DNA from: Macquaria australasica
Lineage: Eukaryota; Chordata; Actinopteri; Centrarchiformes; Percichthyidae
Direction: 5' to 3'
Length of the DNA stretch: 64,000 nucleotides
NCBI GenBank assembly: GCA_005408345.1
Contig: SEMN01001330.1
Span: 1-64,000, forward strand
Within the stretch, counting starts at the first letter, position 1; every line of letters starts with the position of its first letter. Positions 24,401-32,976 of the stretch are shown in pieces. The position numbers were made by a program, and so were the translations under genes. The notes below the pieces were generated by a model. That model was not told the origin of the DNA, made no database searches, and saw only the letters and a program-made list of their open reading frames with translations.

Positions 24401-26117
24401 AAGCTATTTTTTGTAGAAAGGTGCTTTATAGATAAGGTTTGTTATTGAAATTATTCTAATAACACTGTGTGTGTGTGTGTGTTGTTATGCCAGGTGTATG
24501 CTGCATTGTCCCAGGTCCCTAACATGCGTGTCTATGCCAGACAGGAGATACCTGAACGTTTCCATTACAAAGGAGGGAAGTTTGTCTCCCCCCTGACGCT
24601 GGTGGCTGAGCCAGGCTGGTTTATCACTGAGGTAGCAGATAATATTTAACTTGAATCAACACATTCACTAGGACAAGTGTACTTCTCTTTATCTGCTGAT
24701 TTTCTTACTCAGAGCAACTGCATTTGAAGTGAGTGTAAAGATATGAGTGGACACAGACAGATTTGCTCAGGGCGCATATTGAGACGATGTGTCTGCACAA
24801 GTTGAAAATGTTTCACTTTGAGGCAAAAATGCGAGCTTATTCCAAGGTTTTATGACTATTTCTAGACTAGACATTTCATCATCTCTTCTATCTCCAAAAT
24901 TGTTTCTATAGATGTTCAAACTTTCCATGATTTTGAGCACCTCAGGGACTTTTCATCCATGTTGAGTTAAAGGTTGTTTTTCTATTAGTGGGTCCCCATT
25001 TTGTTCATCTCGTGCACACACAAGGACACACGCACATGGGTAACGTGATACACAATCCTGCCAATGGTTTCACACTATTCCACTGACCTACAGATGGCAG
25101 TAGCACACCAAGATATGTAGCAATGCATCAGCAAAGACACGGAAGAAGAAGACTGTGAGCAAGTAAACATGGATGTACACAATGCTGGATTTGAAATACT
25201 TAAAAAAAAATGGCTTTGCAAATGTTTTATGAGAAAAGAAATGCATTTGACACATTTGTTAGAGCTAGAGTCTGTTTACAATATAACTCCACAGGGCACC
25301 TTTAAGCTTGATAGTTGTTTCTTGGCCTTGGAAACAGCAGCTGACTAAACAGTCTCATCTCAAGGTCCATTAGAAGCTATTTTTGAGTGTTTAACGACTT
25401 GGATTGGTATTGTTGCAGCCATGAAAAATCCATAAAAACCTACCACATACTTTGTTCTATCTTTTGTTCAAATATGTTGTGTGTGTTTACTTCAGAACAA
25501 GGCAAGACTCCCATACTGGAAAAATGACTCAGGGGAGCCCTCAGCATGGCAAAATGGCTGGCATGGTTACGACAATGAGTTCCTCGACATGAGAGGCTTT
25601 TTCTTGGCAACAGGACCTGGTAACAAACAAATCGAATTTTAATAGTACAATCTGGGCATTTTTTTTACACATGCGATCTGTCAAAGCAAGCAACAACCTA
25701 GATGTGACCCAGAACCCAAGTTGGGCTGGGTCCTTAGTGTTTTGCAGATGGAGAGTGTGAACTGTGCAGGAGAAATTACATTTATTGCTGCTCTGTCAGT
25801 ATGGTCTCTAGTTTGCAGTTAAGTTAAATATTGTAAATAATATAAGTATATTCATTTGAAATGTGGATCTAATTACGTGTACTTACTTTCATCCAGACTT
25901 CAAGCGGAATGTTCGGGCAGCTCCAATTCGAGCGGTGGACATCTATAACGTGATGTGTTGGACGTTAGGAGTGGAACCTTTGCCCAATAATGGGTCCTGG
26001 TCACGGGTAGAGTACCTCCTGAATGGCTCTGATTGTCCATCCCAGCCCACAACCCTCTGGACCTGCTGTATGGGTTTGTTAGGAATACTGCTGGCACTAT
26101 GGGACAAAAACATTTAA
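7337..26117 (+). CDS. enpp6: ENPP6-like ectonucleotide phosphodiesterase, exons 2-8 (first coding exon outside window)
   Basis: ENPP6 is a secreted or GPI-anchored lysophospholipase C/glycerophosphocholine phosphodiesterase of the alkaline-phosphatase superfamily, using two zinc ions. Seven coding exons with GT-AG junctions and matching phases were found: 7337-7516, 8536-8647, 9429-9570, 9676-9855, 24494-24631, 25496-25619 and 25897-26117. They total 1,097 nt (about 365 codons); the family is usually about 440 residues. Recognisable zinc-site motifs are IDVEGHHFGP (Asp and His), FSDHGM (Asp-His) and GWHGYDN (His). The C-terminus has a hydrophobic tail suited to a GPI signal. The missing N-terminal ~75-85 residues hold the signal peptide, first Asp and nucleophilic Thr; no matching exon was seen in 1-7336. 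Exon 2 requires a phase-1 donor exon. The words DVEGHH and CEVEILGVRPSFC favour ENPP6 over ENPP7. No frameshift or stop was seen, so the gene is probably functional. Confidence 0.88.
8536..8647 (+). CDS. enpp6: enpp6 coding exon 3
   Basis: The acceptor ttgcag (8534-8535 AG) follows a TG-rich stretch. The exon completes a Gly codon and encodes CEVEILGVRPSFCEEY through NALNILR, with two cysteines of a probable disulphide. The NLTD motif could be N-glycosylated. The donor AG|GTAACA begins at 8648. Confidence 0.87.
9369..9426 (+). repeat. (GT)29 microsatellite abutting the enpp6 exon 4 acceptor
   Basis: An uninterrupted GT run of 58 nt ends immediately before the AG (9427-9428) that defines the acceptor of exon 4. 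It occupies the place where a polypyrimidine tract is normally found, on the sense strand of the gene. Confidence 0.95.
9429..9570 (+). CDS. enpp6: enpp6 coding exon 4 (zinc-binding DVEGHH exon)
   Basis: The exon encodes SGQADMAAIYYEKIDVEGHH and continues FGPDSHQVRTAVRQLDLAMQ to NSKIK. The Asp and the second His of DVEGHHFGP are expected zinc ligands of the ENPP active site. The acceptor is the AG at 9427-9428 directly after a (GT)29 run. The donor is GTTAGT at 9571, a usable but weaker variant. Frame is maintained into exon 5 at phase 0. Confidence 0.87.
9676..9855 (+). CDS. enpp6: enpp6 coding exon 5 (FSDHGM exon)
   Basis: This exon has a standard tcttgcag acceptor and encodes EKNMVNQLNIMLFSDHGM followed by the VIELDKYI and DRGPVVSLWP segments. 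The Asp-His of SDHGM are conserved metal ligands of the alkaline-phosphatase superfamily. The donor GAG|GTGAGA starts at 9856 and opens a 14.6-kb intron filled with TE remains. Confidence 0.88.
10290..10990 (-). pseudogene. Degenerate repeat-encoded ORF with CxxC finger and PD-(D/E)XK-like region
   Basis: On the minus strand, 10960-10850 encodes NLHRWGVREDPLCKLCTGRG, a CxxC-type segment like the finger found after reverse transcriptases (zf-RVT type). After a frame change, 10840-10466 encodes KVLRVLADIVEQERRKKHQ, then IQFVREGEKPP and TSLRPDMVIWSEEAKKIILIE. The RPDMV...E arrangement resembles a PD-(D/E)XK nuclease-like motif, a combination I associate with multicopy fish repeat ORFs. It is broken by a deletion near 10820, and the downstream part is not readable. 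Identity of the parent element is not settled. Confidence 0.45.
11768..11843 (-). mobile_element. Rex1-like LINE 3'-tail fragment, left of insertion
   Basis: The sequence gatagatactttatttg followed by a grggraaatt-type stretch resembles Rex1-like 3' ends read on the minus strand. It continues across the insertion at 11844-13680 into 13681, as judged by the shared CATCACAA. Confidence 0.5.
11844..13680. mobile_element. Unclassified 1.84-kb insertion flanked by 8-bp duplication
   Basis: The 8-mer CATCACAA occurs immediately before (11836-11843) and immediately after (13681-13688) this segment. Its ends are inverted: TGTAGC at the left and GCTACAA at the right. The inside has no long ORF. It could be a solo LTR (TG...CA ends, though 8 bp would be a long target duplication) or a non-autonomous TIR element with 8-bp duplications such as a hAT relative. 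A 578-bp MITE-like element (12554-13131) is nested within it. Confidence 0.55.
12554..13131. mobile_element. 578-bp MITE-like element with 14-bp terminal inverted repeats
   Basis: The left end TACCCCTTTTCCAC (12554-12567) is the exact inverse of the right end GTGGAAAAGGGGTA (13118-13131). The interior carries several subterminal words such as ggttcc and gaacc in both orientations and no ORF, as in non-autonomous hAT-like elements. A TA is present at both outer ends and may be the target duplication. No longer duplication is visible. Confidence 0.75.
13681..15400 (-). pseudogene. Rex1-like LINE relic (3' tail, RT/EN linker pieces)
   Basis: The left end reads ttagactttattgtccccagagggaaatt, a Rex1-like 3' tail on the minus strand. 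An open frame at 14265-14744 contains SNPREAWQGNKTMTNVP and MANQLNTFFCQFE, the linker between endonuclease and RT, then jumps to NTSKTKELFIDFR from the RT C-terminal side, so the RT core is deleted. From 14760 to about 15400 fragments resembling the end of the endonuclease and linker (a KVWNNDS segment) appear with stops. It is a dead copy in the large enpp6 intron. Confidence 0.6.
15401..16213. other. Unassigned intronic sequence
   Basis: I see no gene or repeat boundary here. It separates the Rex1-like relic from the 3' tail of L2 copy B. Confidence 0.4.
16913..19997 (-). pseudogene. L2 copy B ORF2 (endonuclease plus reverse transcriptase), broken
   Basis: The product would be an APE-type endonuclease plus reverse transcriptase that nicks and primes target DNA. 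Endonuclease words seen are CGLLNIRSL, LTETWL (19560-19997) and SDHFLLTFEF (18757-19311). RT words are LLDLSAAFDTIDH (motif A), PQGSVLGPILF (motif B) and YADD (motif C) in 17504-18196. Compared with copy C there is a 19-20 bp deletion at 17522 (after aactccaag) and a deletion at about 18168 that removes part of the RT fingers. The endonuclease is also split near 19311-19560 and 18757. The ORF cannot make a full protein. Confidence 0.85.
19994..20263 (-). pseudogene. L2 copy B ORF1 C-terminus, SGNH-esterase-like
   Basis: This 89-codon frame contains SSFNRWLSRWCPGNDVGFVDNW and RRDGIHPTLDGAALSAAL. The D-x-x-H of DGIHPT is the C-terminal catalytic pair of SGNH-type esterases, which some CR1/L2 LINEs carry in ORF1. 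The N-terminal part with the nucleophilic Ser is absent because the copy is truncated at about 20285. The same sequence remains in part at the 5' end of copy A (2150-2287). Confidence 0.6.
20300..20870 (+). pseudogene. Rex1-like LINE C-terminal fragment
   Basis: On the plus strand a decayed frame contains DMVYKKSQQHLFCLKKL and FQVDRTLMTMFY, then NKVVNVHSKITST and a final LLYTRCHLPPLN. This is the part after the RT catalytic core of Rex1-like LINEs. It starts where L2 copy B ends and has several frame changes. Confidence 0.55.
20880..21179 (-). pseudogene. LINE reverse transcriptase fragment (CR1/L2 group)
   Basis: A 99-codon minus-strand frame holds NNYHPVSKISPLAKILE (the NYRPVS-type motif) and ALLVDLLKAFDTVDHCILL (motif A with Asp). 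The catalytic YxDD is not included. It is distinct from the L2 copies in the window. Confidence 0.65.
21440..23700 (-). pseudogene. Degenerate L1-type LINE relic
   Basis: In 22378-21983 the frame starts LLNTDYKIISAIIANRLK and contains GFIPGRLLADNIRR, LITLDAEKAF (motif A) and RGTRQGDSLS (motif B). Upstream on the same strand (22400-22800), stretches resembling the RT fingers (GKSPGDDGF, YRPISLL) are seen. At 23280-23700 there is a linker-like stretch with DAIILWEANKP. A non-matching interval lies between about 22850 and 23280. Many stops show it is old. Confidence 0.6.
23701..24493. other. Intronic sequence before enpp6 exon 6
   Basis: I see no gene here. It ends with a (TG) run at about 24465-24482 shortly before the acceptor ttatgccag of exon 6. 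Confidence 0.5.
24494..24631 (+). CDS. enpp6: enpp6 coding exon 6
   Basis: The exon encodes VYAALSQVPNMRVYARQEIP, then RFHYKGGKFVSPLTLVAEPG and WFITE. It is in phase 0 at both ends. The acceptor is preceded by a TG run and the sequence ttgttatgccag. The donor is GAG|GTAGCA at 24632. Confidence 0.88.
25496..25619 (+). CDS. enpp6: enpp6 coding exon 7 (GWHGYDN exon)
   Basis: The exon encodes NKARLPYWKNDSGEP, then WQNGWHGYDNEFLDMRGFFL and ATGP. The His of GWHGYDN is the last zinc ligand of the ENPP active site. The acceptor is tgtttacttcag and the donor is CCTG|GTAACA at 25620, phase 1. Confidence 0.88.
25897..26117 (+). CDS. enpp6: enpp6 last coding exon with GPI-type tail
   Basis: This exon completes the Asp of GPDF and encodes KRNVRAAPIRAVDIYNVMCW, then LPNNGSWSRVEYLL. 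The end has a polar segment with NGSDCPSQPTT followed by a hydrophobic stretch LWTCCMGLLGILLAL and the short end WDKNI. That arrangement fits a GPI-attachment signal, as expected for ENPP6. The stop TAA is at 26115-26117. Confidence 0.88.
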
Positions 26118-26201
26118 CAGTTTAATGCATGTTTATGGCATGTGAGGTAGCTAGAAATTGTCTAGCTACCTCACATGTTTAATGTTAGAACATTAAACTG
26201 T
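26117..26201 (+). promoter_or_regulatory. Strong inverted repeat at the enpp6 stop codon
   Basis: An inner perfect 17-bp stem (26139-26155 with 26161-26177, 5-nt loop AATTG) lies inside an outer perfect 11-bp stem (26117-26127 with 26191-26201). The outer stem begins at the last base of the stop codon. A competing 9-bp stem (TTTAATGTT/AACATTAAA) overlaps the right side. Role unknown: an mRNA structure in the 3' UTR or a small palindromic insertion. Confidence 0.75.
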
Positions 26202-27150
26202 GCATGCATCTGAAAGGAAGGGAAAAGAAATGAAACGGGTTGGAAAATGTGGCCTTGAAATGGTTAGAGCACTCTTAAGGATCAAGAACTTGAAGCCTTA
26301 AAGGGCCTGGAGAGTTTGCCAGGTCCTCATCCCAACTTCCTAAATGGACCGGGGAAAAAGATTATCCTACATGCTCAGAACACCTTAGAAAGAACTTCCA
26401 TGCATCCTTAAGAGTCCTAAACTCACCTTTTCTCTTCCCTCTGATCTGTTGATGTCTGAAAAAAAGCATTACTGATTTATGGGTATTTGTAACCTTGATG
26501 CTCTCCTCTCTCTTTTCTTGCCATTTTTGTTCAAAGATCTCATTTTCTCCAGAAAACAGTGATGCATAAAAACAAAACAAACAAAAAAAAACTGCATATC
26601 CAGATCAGAATGATCCTTTTGGAAATCACAGAAGAGCACTTTTAAATGTATAGACTTCATACAGTAAAGTATGCTGATGTTGCCTTCTTTTTATATGTGT
26701 AACAGCTAGAATAGGTATTAGGGGGAATGATGTGAGCTATACATTTTTAAATTGGTAAACCGAAAAGATTAGGGTTTCAAAACATCTCCTACATGTATTT
26801 GTGGACACATTTCTTCCCGTTTTACGCTTGGGCTCCTTTAAAATCTTGTGAATTCAGTCTGTATGGTGGATGATTATAACTGAGATGCTTGTTTTGATCT
26901 GGTTTAATTCAGCTATTCGTGTTTTTGTGTTGGATCTGTAAGACCCTGTATGACACACGTTTTGTGAAAAGTGCTCCATAAATAAATTTGCTTTGATTTG
27001 GAAAACATGATTCTGTGTGTCCATCAGGATTTTATCAATGTGCTCAACAGCTTCTTTTGGACTAAAAAACATTTGTGGTTTTTGCTAGACAATAGACACT
27101 TATGTCAAGTAATTGACCATTTATAGCAAATGATTATACAATTACATGTG
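26202..27150. other. enpp6 3' flank / probable 3' UTR
   Basis: No ORF of interest is present. An AATAAA at 26981-26986 is the only obvious polyadenylation-like signal, but its setting (ccataaataaatttgctttg) also looks like a common fish repeat tail. Confidence 0.4.
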
Positions 27151-27159
27151 GCAGACGCT

Positions 27160-28250
27160 CAAAAAGTCATGAAACTTTGCACATGCGTCAGAAGTGCTGA
27201 AAAATTATATATTTTATGGGACTCGCGTATGAGTGTGGCAAAATGGCTCGGTAGCACCCCCTACAATATTTTAATGAACTAGCCCCTGCAGCACGTTTCA
27301 CCTAGATGTACGAAGCTTTGGTATGCATATGTATCATGTCCAAACTTTTAAAAAAGCACTACCCTAAATCCAACAGGAAGTCCCTCATTTTGAATTTTCT
27401 GTGTAATATTTGGCCAATTTTTGTCATTTGAGGGCTCTGTACTTTGATGAACTGCTCCTAGAGAATGTATCAGATCAACTTCAAATTTGGGCTGTGCCAT
27501 CTAAAGATCATTGTGATGAAAAGTTGCATAAAGCTTGAGTTTTTGTTGAATGACGTGCCCGTGCCGTGGCGTGGAATTTATGTGTTTTGCAGTGAAACAG
27601 GAAGTGGTTTATAACTGGACTGTAGAGGCCCCAAACTTACCATGTTTCATGACCCCCCTGGCCTGAAGGCATCTATATGCTAATTTTCAGTCACAGTCAT
27701 AGTGCCACCTACTGGCAGCAGGAAATGACACATTTTATAGTCTGACATGCAACTCCGAGTGGGTTGAGTAGAACAACCTCAAATTTGGGCAGTAAAGCCT
27801 TGAGACCTTGATGATTCTTAACAGTGAATATTGTGAGTTTTCACTCAAGGGTGAATGGCGGCGTGGAGCCATACCATAAAACACACAAGAAGTCAGTTAT
27901 TTTGAATGCAATTTCAATTTTTAGTGAAATTTTTGCCATTTCCAGGCCTTGTACTTGTCCTAGAGATTTTATCGGATCCACTTCAAATTTAGGCTGTGTA
28001 ATCTAAAGACCTTTGTGATTAAAAGTTGCTAAAAAGCTTGAGTTTTCATTGAACAGCGTGCCCGTGACGTGGCGTTGAACTTTGATGTCCCGCCGTGAAA
28101 CAGGAAGTTCTTCTAACTTTGAGTGTACATGACCCAATCTGCTCCAAGTTTCTCATGCTTGATAAGATTACAGGTCTGAGAACATCTATATGACAATATT
28201 CAGTCATAGTCATAGCGCCACCTACTGAAAACAGGAAGGAAGCCTTGTAA
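27160..28250. repeat. Fish interspersed repeat with two internal copies
   Basis: The stretch contains two diverged copies of the same module at about 27450-27740 and 27955-28240. Each runs from cctagagatt...tcaacttcaaattt through aaaagttgc..aaagcttgag, cgtgcccgtg.cgtggcgt and gaaacaggaagt to gtcatagcgccacctactg. No ORF is present. I recognise the style of a multicopy fish non-autonomous repeat but cannot name the family. Confidence 0.6.
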
Positions 28251-28546
28251 GTCAATCATTTGATTTACATGACACAGCAGCAGAGGGAGGAGGACAGGAG
28301 AAAGGACTGACTCTGACTGATGTCTGTCTTCTTCATTCTCTCTAAACTTCACTGAGCAATATTATCAGGCATATACATTATTGCACCTATATTTATTTTT
28401 GCAGAATTACAACCAGCACAGGTAACCATGTCAGCAGCTGCTGGCTACATCAGCTGCCTGTTCACTGTCATCAGTTGCATGTTCTGTGTTGCTTCTCCAC
28501 TTCTCCCTCTCTGCTCTGCATGTGTGTGTGTTGGAGCTGAGATCCT

Positions 28547-28570
28547 ACACACACACACACACACACACAC
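28547..28570. repeat. (CA)n microsatellite
   Basis: An AC run of 24 nt, preceded by a short TG run 25 nt upstream. Confidence 0.9.
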
Positions 28571-29156
28571 TGTCCCCTTAAATATTTTTGAGAGGACAGA
28601 GAAACCAGTGTGACCATTGATGATAGCAAACATGATAGAGAACTCTCAGTATAATTTATTTTCTTCTCATTCAACTAACACGCTGTGAAAAACACTTGGG
28701 CGGTGCACCAAAGTGTTATAGTCTAAGGGAAAACCCTGATGATTTTATTTTTTATGGGCGCTGAAATGAATGATCTATTTATAAGATAAGATAAGCCTTT
28801 AATTGTCCCACAGCTGGGAAATTTTCAGCGTTACAACAGCCAGAAAAAGTGTCATATATAGAAATACAATAATAAAATACAATAAAAAAGAAATAGAAAA
28901 TAGTCCTGTACACAGTAAAGACAGTAATAATAATAGTGTGACTGAGTGCATTTGTAAGTATGAACAATAGACAAGATAAAAATAAAAATATTGCACATAT
29001 ATAATATACATGAAATATACATGAATACATGAAAGTATTACACAGCAACAGATGAAGTAATAACATCATGAATAAAAAAAAACATGTATTAAGATAATGC
29101 ACAGCAGCAGATGAAGTAAAGTAGTGAACAGTCTGCTTATTGACAGTCAATGTAGA

Positions 29157-30251
29157 TTACCGGGAGTTGTACTGATTATAGAGTCTGACAGCAGCAGGCA
29201 GAAAGGACCTACGATACCTCTCCCTCAGACACCGAGGGTGGAGCAGCCGGTCGCTGAAGGAGCTGCCCAGTGCTGATAGAGTGACATGTAGGGGGTGGGG
29301 AAGTGTTCTCCAGTAGTGAAGTAGCTTGGCCACCATTCTCCTGCCTCCCACCACCTCCACTGGGTCCAGAGGGCATCCAAGGACAGAGCTGGCCTTCTTA
29401 ATCAGTCTGTCCAGTCTCTTCCTGTCCCTGGAAGAGATGCCACTGGCCCAACATGCCACCCCATACAATACAGCTGATGCCACCACAGAGTCATAGAAGG
29501 TCCTCAGGAGCGCACCCTGCACTCCAAAAGACCTTAGTCTCCTGAGCAAAAAGAGACGGCTCTGTCCCTTCTTGAACAGAGCGTCCGTATTGTCTGACCA
29601 GTCCTGTTTGTTGTTCAAGTGAACACCCAGATACTTGTACGATCTCACAATCTCAATGTCCGTTCCCTGGATGTTCACTGGTGTAGGTGGAGGGAGTTTG
29701 TGCCTTCCAAAGTCCACCACGAGCTCTTTGGTTTTACCCGCATTGATCTGGAGGCGGTTCTGTTGACACCAACCCACAAAGCCCTGGGTCAGTTCTCTGT
29801 ACTCCCCATCATCCCCGTTGGTGATGAGGCCGACGATGGCAGAGTCATCAGAGAACTTCTGCAGGTGACAGTTCGAAGTGTTATGGGTGAAGTCCGCTGT
29901 GTAGAAGGTGAACAGGAAAGGCGCCAGAACGGTTCCCTGTGGAGCCCCTGTGCTGCAGAGAAGTGTGTCAGACACACAGTCCTGTAACCTCACATACTGT
30001 GGCCGGTTTGTGAGGTAGTCCAGGATCCATGCTGCCAGGTGATGGTCCACCCCAGCGTGCTCCAACTTGTCCCCCAGAATCCTGGGCTGGATGGTGTTAA
30101 AAGCACTGGAGAAATCAAAAAACATGATCCTCACAGTGTTTCCAGCCTTTTCTAGGTGAGAGAGGGATGTGTGAAGTAGGTAAATGACAGCATCATCCAC
30201 CCCAATGCGGGGTTGGTAGGCAAACTGCAGAGGGTCCATACATGGGCTCAA
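29157..30251 (-). pseudogene. Rex1-like LINE reverse transcriptase, N-terminal part deleted
   Basis: A 364-codon open frame begins at MDPLQFAYQPRIGVDDAV. It has IMFFDFSSAFNTI (motif A), GAPQGTVLAPFLFTFY (motif B) and KFSDDSAIV (motif C, FSDD in place of YADD). It continues through SYKYLGVHL and a C-terminal region with RRLDRLIKKAS-like sequence ending QYNSR. About 150 residues normally upstream, including the NYRPVALTS segment seen in the 6-kb relic, are absent. The frame is long and clean, which suggests a fairly recent copy. Confidence 0.8.
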
Positions 30252-30437
30252 GCCCCGACTGTGGTGTAGCTGTATGAAGTGGCTGTAAGCTGAGGGCTTT
30301 TGTGGAGTGGTGAGTGGTGAGATGAGGGAGCAGGGGGGCTGCAGGCAGGGAGGGTAGATGGTGATGATGGCTGTAGGGGGGACAGGGCAGGGGGAGGGGT
30401 AGATGCCTGATCGAATCTGTTAAAGAATACGTTTAGG

Positions 30438-31811
30438 TCATCTGCCCACTTCTGATCCCCCGCTTGGCTTGGAGTCCATATGGCCCGAGATGGTTTTAAG
30501 GCCCTTCCAAACTCCTCTGGTGTTATTTATCTGCAGTTGACTCTCCAACTTCATCCTGTAGCTGTTTTTCCCCTCCCTGATCCTCCTCCTCAGCTCGCGC
30601 TGGACACTCTTTAACTCCTCCTTGTTACCCGATACAAAAACTCTCTTTTTTTCCTTGAGGAGAGCCTTAATATCAGGAGTAATCCAGGGTTTATTGTTGG
30701 TGAAACAACGCACAGTCCTAGTGGGGATGGTGTTTTCCACACAGAAGTTTATGTAGTCCGTCAGACAGTCTGTGAGGTTGTCAGTATCCTCCCCATGAGC
30801 GTCACTAAAAATGTCCCATACAGTAGTGTCAAAACAGTCCTTTAAAGCCTCCTCTGCTCCGTTAGACCACTTCTTCACTGTGCGTGGGACAGCAGGCAGC
30901 CTGCGCACAAGAGGTCTGTAGACAGGCCTGAGATGCACAAGGTTGTGATCAGATCTGCCCAGGGGGGGGGGACTCAATGAGATGTATGCGTCCTTGGTGT
31001 TGGCATAACACAAGTCCAGTATTCTGTTGTCTCTGGTATGGCACGTAACATACTGAGTGAATGTGGGTAGAGAGGAGGACGGAGGGGCATGATTAAAATC
31101 ACCGGAGATGACAAGGAGGGCATCTGGGTGTTGTGTCTGCAGCCTGCTTACTGCTGAGAGCAGGACATCACAGGCTGCATCAGCATTAGCAGAGGGGGGG
31201 ATGTAAGCTACCATCACGATGGCATGCGAGAATTCCCTCGGTAGATAGTTTGGCCTCATGCTAACAGCTAGCAGTTCAATGTTCTTGTCGCAGGTTTGCT
31301 CCTTAACAGTGATGTGCCCAGGGTTACACCATCTGTCATTAACAAACACTGCCAGCCCTCCTCCCTTCCTCTTACCGCTCTCCATCGTCCTGTCCGCCCG
31401 AAGTAGTTGGAAGCCATTCACCGAAACGTTCGTATCCGGAGTTAGCGCGGTTAGCCAAGTCTCCGTGAATAGCATGATGCTACTCTCCCGGTATTCCCTC
31501 TGATGCCGGGTCAGCGCCGCCAGCTCGTCCATCTTATTGGTGATAGATCTTACATTCCCCATGATGATCAATGGGAGGACGGGTGTGTAACGTCTTCTCC
31601 TGGCGTGGCGCTGAGCCCCCGCTCGGCTTCCCCGTCTCCTCCTCCTAAGCTCGCGGGGCACATCAGGTCTCTCCCCGGGTGGTAGCACCGCTGTATGACG
31701 GAGAGCTAACAGCTGATCCCTGGTGTAAACAATGGAGTCACCATGGCTGCCGGCAGTAACTACGGACGCTGTCTCTAAGGGCATCAGCGGTCTTGTTACC
31801 ATAAAGGCCAA
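30438..31811 (-). pseudogene. Rex1-like LINE endonuclease domain
   Basis: A 457-codon frame holds an APE-type endonuclease: LIIMGNVRSITNKMDELAAL (start), LFTETWLTAL, RKGGGLAVFVNDRW, VISGDFNHAP and GRSDHNLVHL, followed by a basic linker with NNKPWITPDIKALLKEKKR. An N-terminal arginine-rich stretch (RRRRRGSRAG) may bind nucleic acid. The frame ends early at a short G-run near 30457-30462; in another frame the sequence goes on WADDLNVFFNRFD, so a small frameshift separates it from the linker. Confidence 0.75.
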
Positions 31812-32165
31812 AAAACATGTCCAAAAACGCCAAAGACGTCAAAAAAAAAAGCAGCAACACTAAGTACTAAAAAAGATACAATACAATACTAAAAAACAAT
31901 AAAAACAGAACTAATGAACTTCACGATTAAACTGAAAAAAGTCAAACCGCGAACGGGAGCTGCTGCAACAGGCTGCCACTCACAGCCGCGCCGGAACAAA
32001 AAAAAACAAAAAATGATATAAAATGATTGTGTTTGCCGACCCCGTCACCGGCCCTCACAGCCCAAATCTTCATGTTTCTCCCAGTTAACCTCTCCGTGCC
32101 CAGCGTCCGGTCGTGAAGCAGCAATGTGTGAGGGTCTGTTCATTGCTGTTTGCAGCTTTAATCAG

Positions 32166-32601
32166 GGCCCAAGCACGAAGTCATGCGAGCACCCTATTGT
32201 CAAGAAGGATTGGTCAAGTGACAAGGAGTGATATCTGGAGGTAAGATGAACTTGGTACAGTATTGTTAGAAGAAATAAAATACATATTTTAGAGGGTTTT
32301 TTTTTTGCATGTTCACGTGTTGTAAGGCGTTTGTAGCTATAACTTAAAAGTTTGCCATGTAGAAATGGCAACCGAGTTAACATTAGGTTAAGGTTGGCTA
32401 ACTTTAAGCTAGCGTTAGCAAGAGCAGGCAATTTTATGCTAGCAGTCTGTGAGAGGCGGGATTTCTATAGCAACTAGCAACGTACAAATGCTCAATGTTG
32501 AGTTAGCTAGATGATTTTTAGCTAGCTCAGTTGGCCTTATTGGTATGACCATATTGAGATGCAGTAATGTTATTTCGAAAGCACTACTAACAACAACCCA
32601 C
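32166..32601. other. Spacer between LINE copies
   Basis: AT-rich sequence with a gctaacgttagc-type palindromic word (near 32395-32430) and no ORF. Nothing else was recognised. Confidence 0.4.
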
Positions 32602-32976
32602 AATTCAATTCAGTTTTATTTATATAGCGTCATATCATAACAAAGTTATCTCAGGGCACTTTTTTATATAGAGCAGGTCTAGACCGACTCTTTATATTTA
32701 TAGACACCCAACAGTTCCCACCATGAGTAAGCACTAGGCGACAGTGGCAAAGAAAAACTCCCTTTTAACAGGTAGAAACCTCGAGCAGAACCAGGCTCTG
32801 GGTGGGTGGTCTTCTGCCTCGACTGGTTGGGTTGAGAGAGAGAGAGAGAGGGAGGGAGAGGGAGAGAGAGAGAAAGAAAGAGAGAGAGAGACAGCAGGAG
32901 GAAAGAGAACATACAGTAGTACAGTACAGTTCTACATAGAGATGTAAAGTAATAGTTGTGGTAATGGTATTGATGT
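32602..32976 (-). mobile_element. L2 3' tail, copy D, left part
   Basis: This has the L2 3' tail (aattcaattcagttttattt), a GA-rich tract and the words shared with copies B and C. It stops at 32976 where a Gypsy LTR starts, and resumes at 38859 after the element. The 4 bases ATGT are duplicated at both sides. Confidence 0.85.

Larger units (their letters stand above)
28781..32165 (-). mobile_element. Rex1-like LINE (nearly full length, internally deleted)
   Basis: The 3' end on the minus strand lies at 28781, where the plus strand reads ataagataagataagcctttaattgtccc, a Rex1-like tail with a short tandem repeat. It includes a 3' UTR (28781-29156), RT C-terminal half (29157-30251), a linker remnant (30252-30437), endonuclease (30438-31811) and a possible 5' UTR to about 32165. 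The N-terminal RT part (fingers) is missing between the linker and RT frames, so the copy is dead. Confidence 0.75.

Noticed and set aside
26981..26986. AATAAA as the enpp6 polyadenylation signal
   Set aside because: Possible, but the context looks like a fish repeat tail and no GT-rich downstream element was clear; left unassigned.
28779..29150. Minus-strand hydrophobic ORF (123 codons)
   Set aside because: Low-complexity translation of the AT-rich 3' UTR of the Rex1-like LINE; no conserved pattern.
29619..29987. Plus-strand 122-codon ORF
   Set aside because: Shadow of the Rex1-like RT on the opposite strand.
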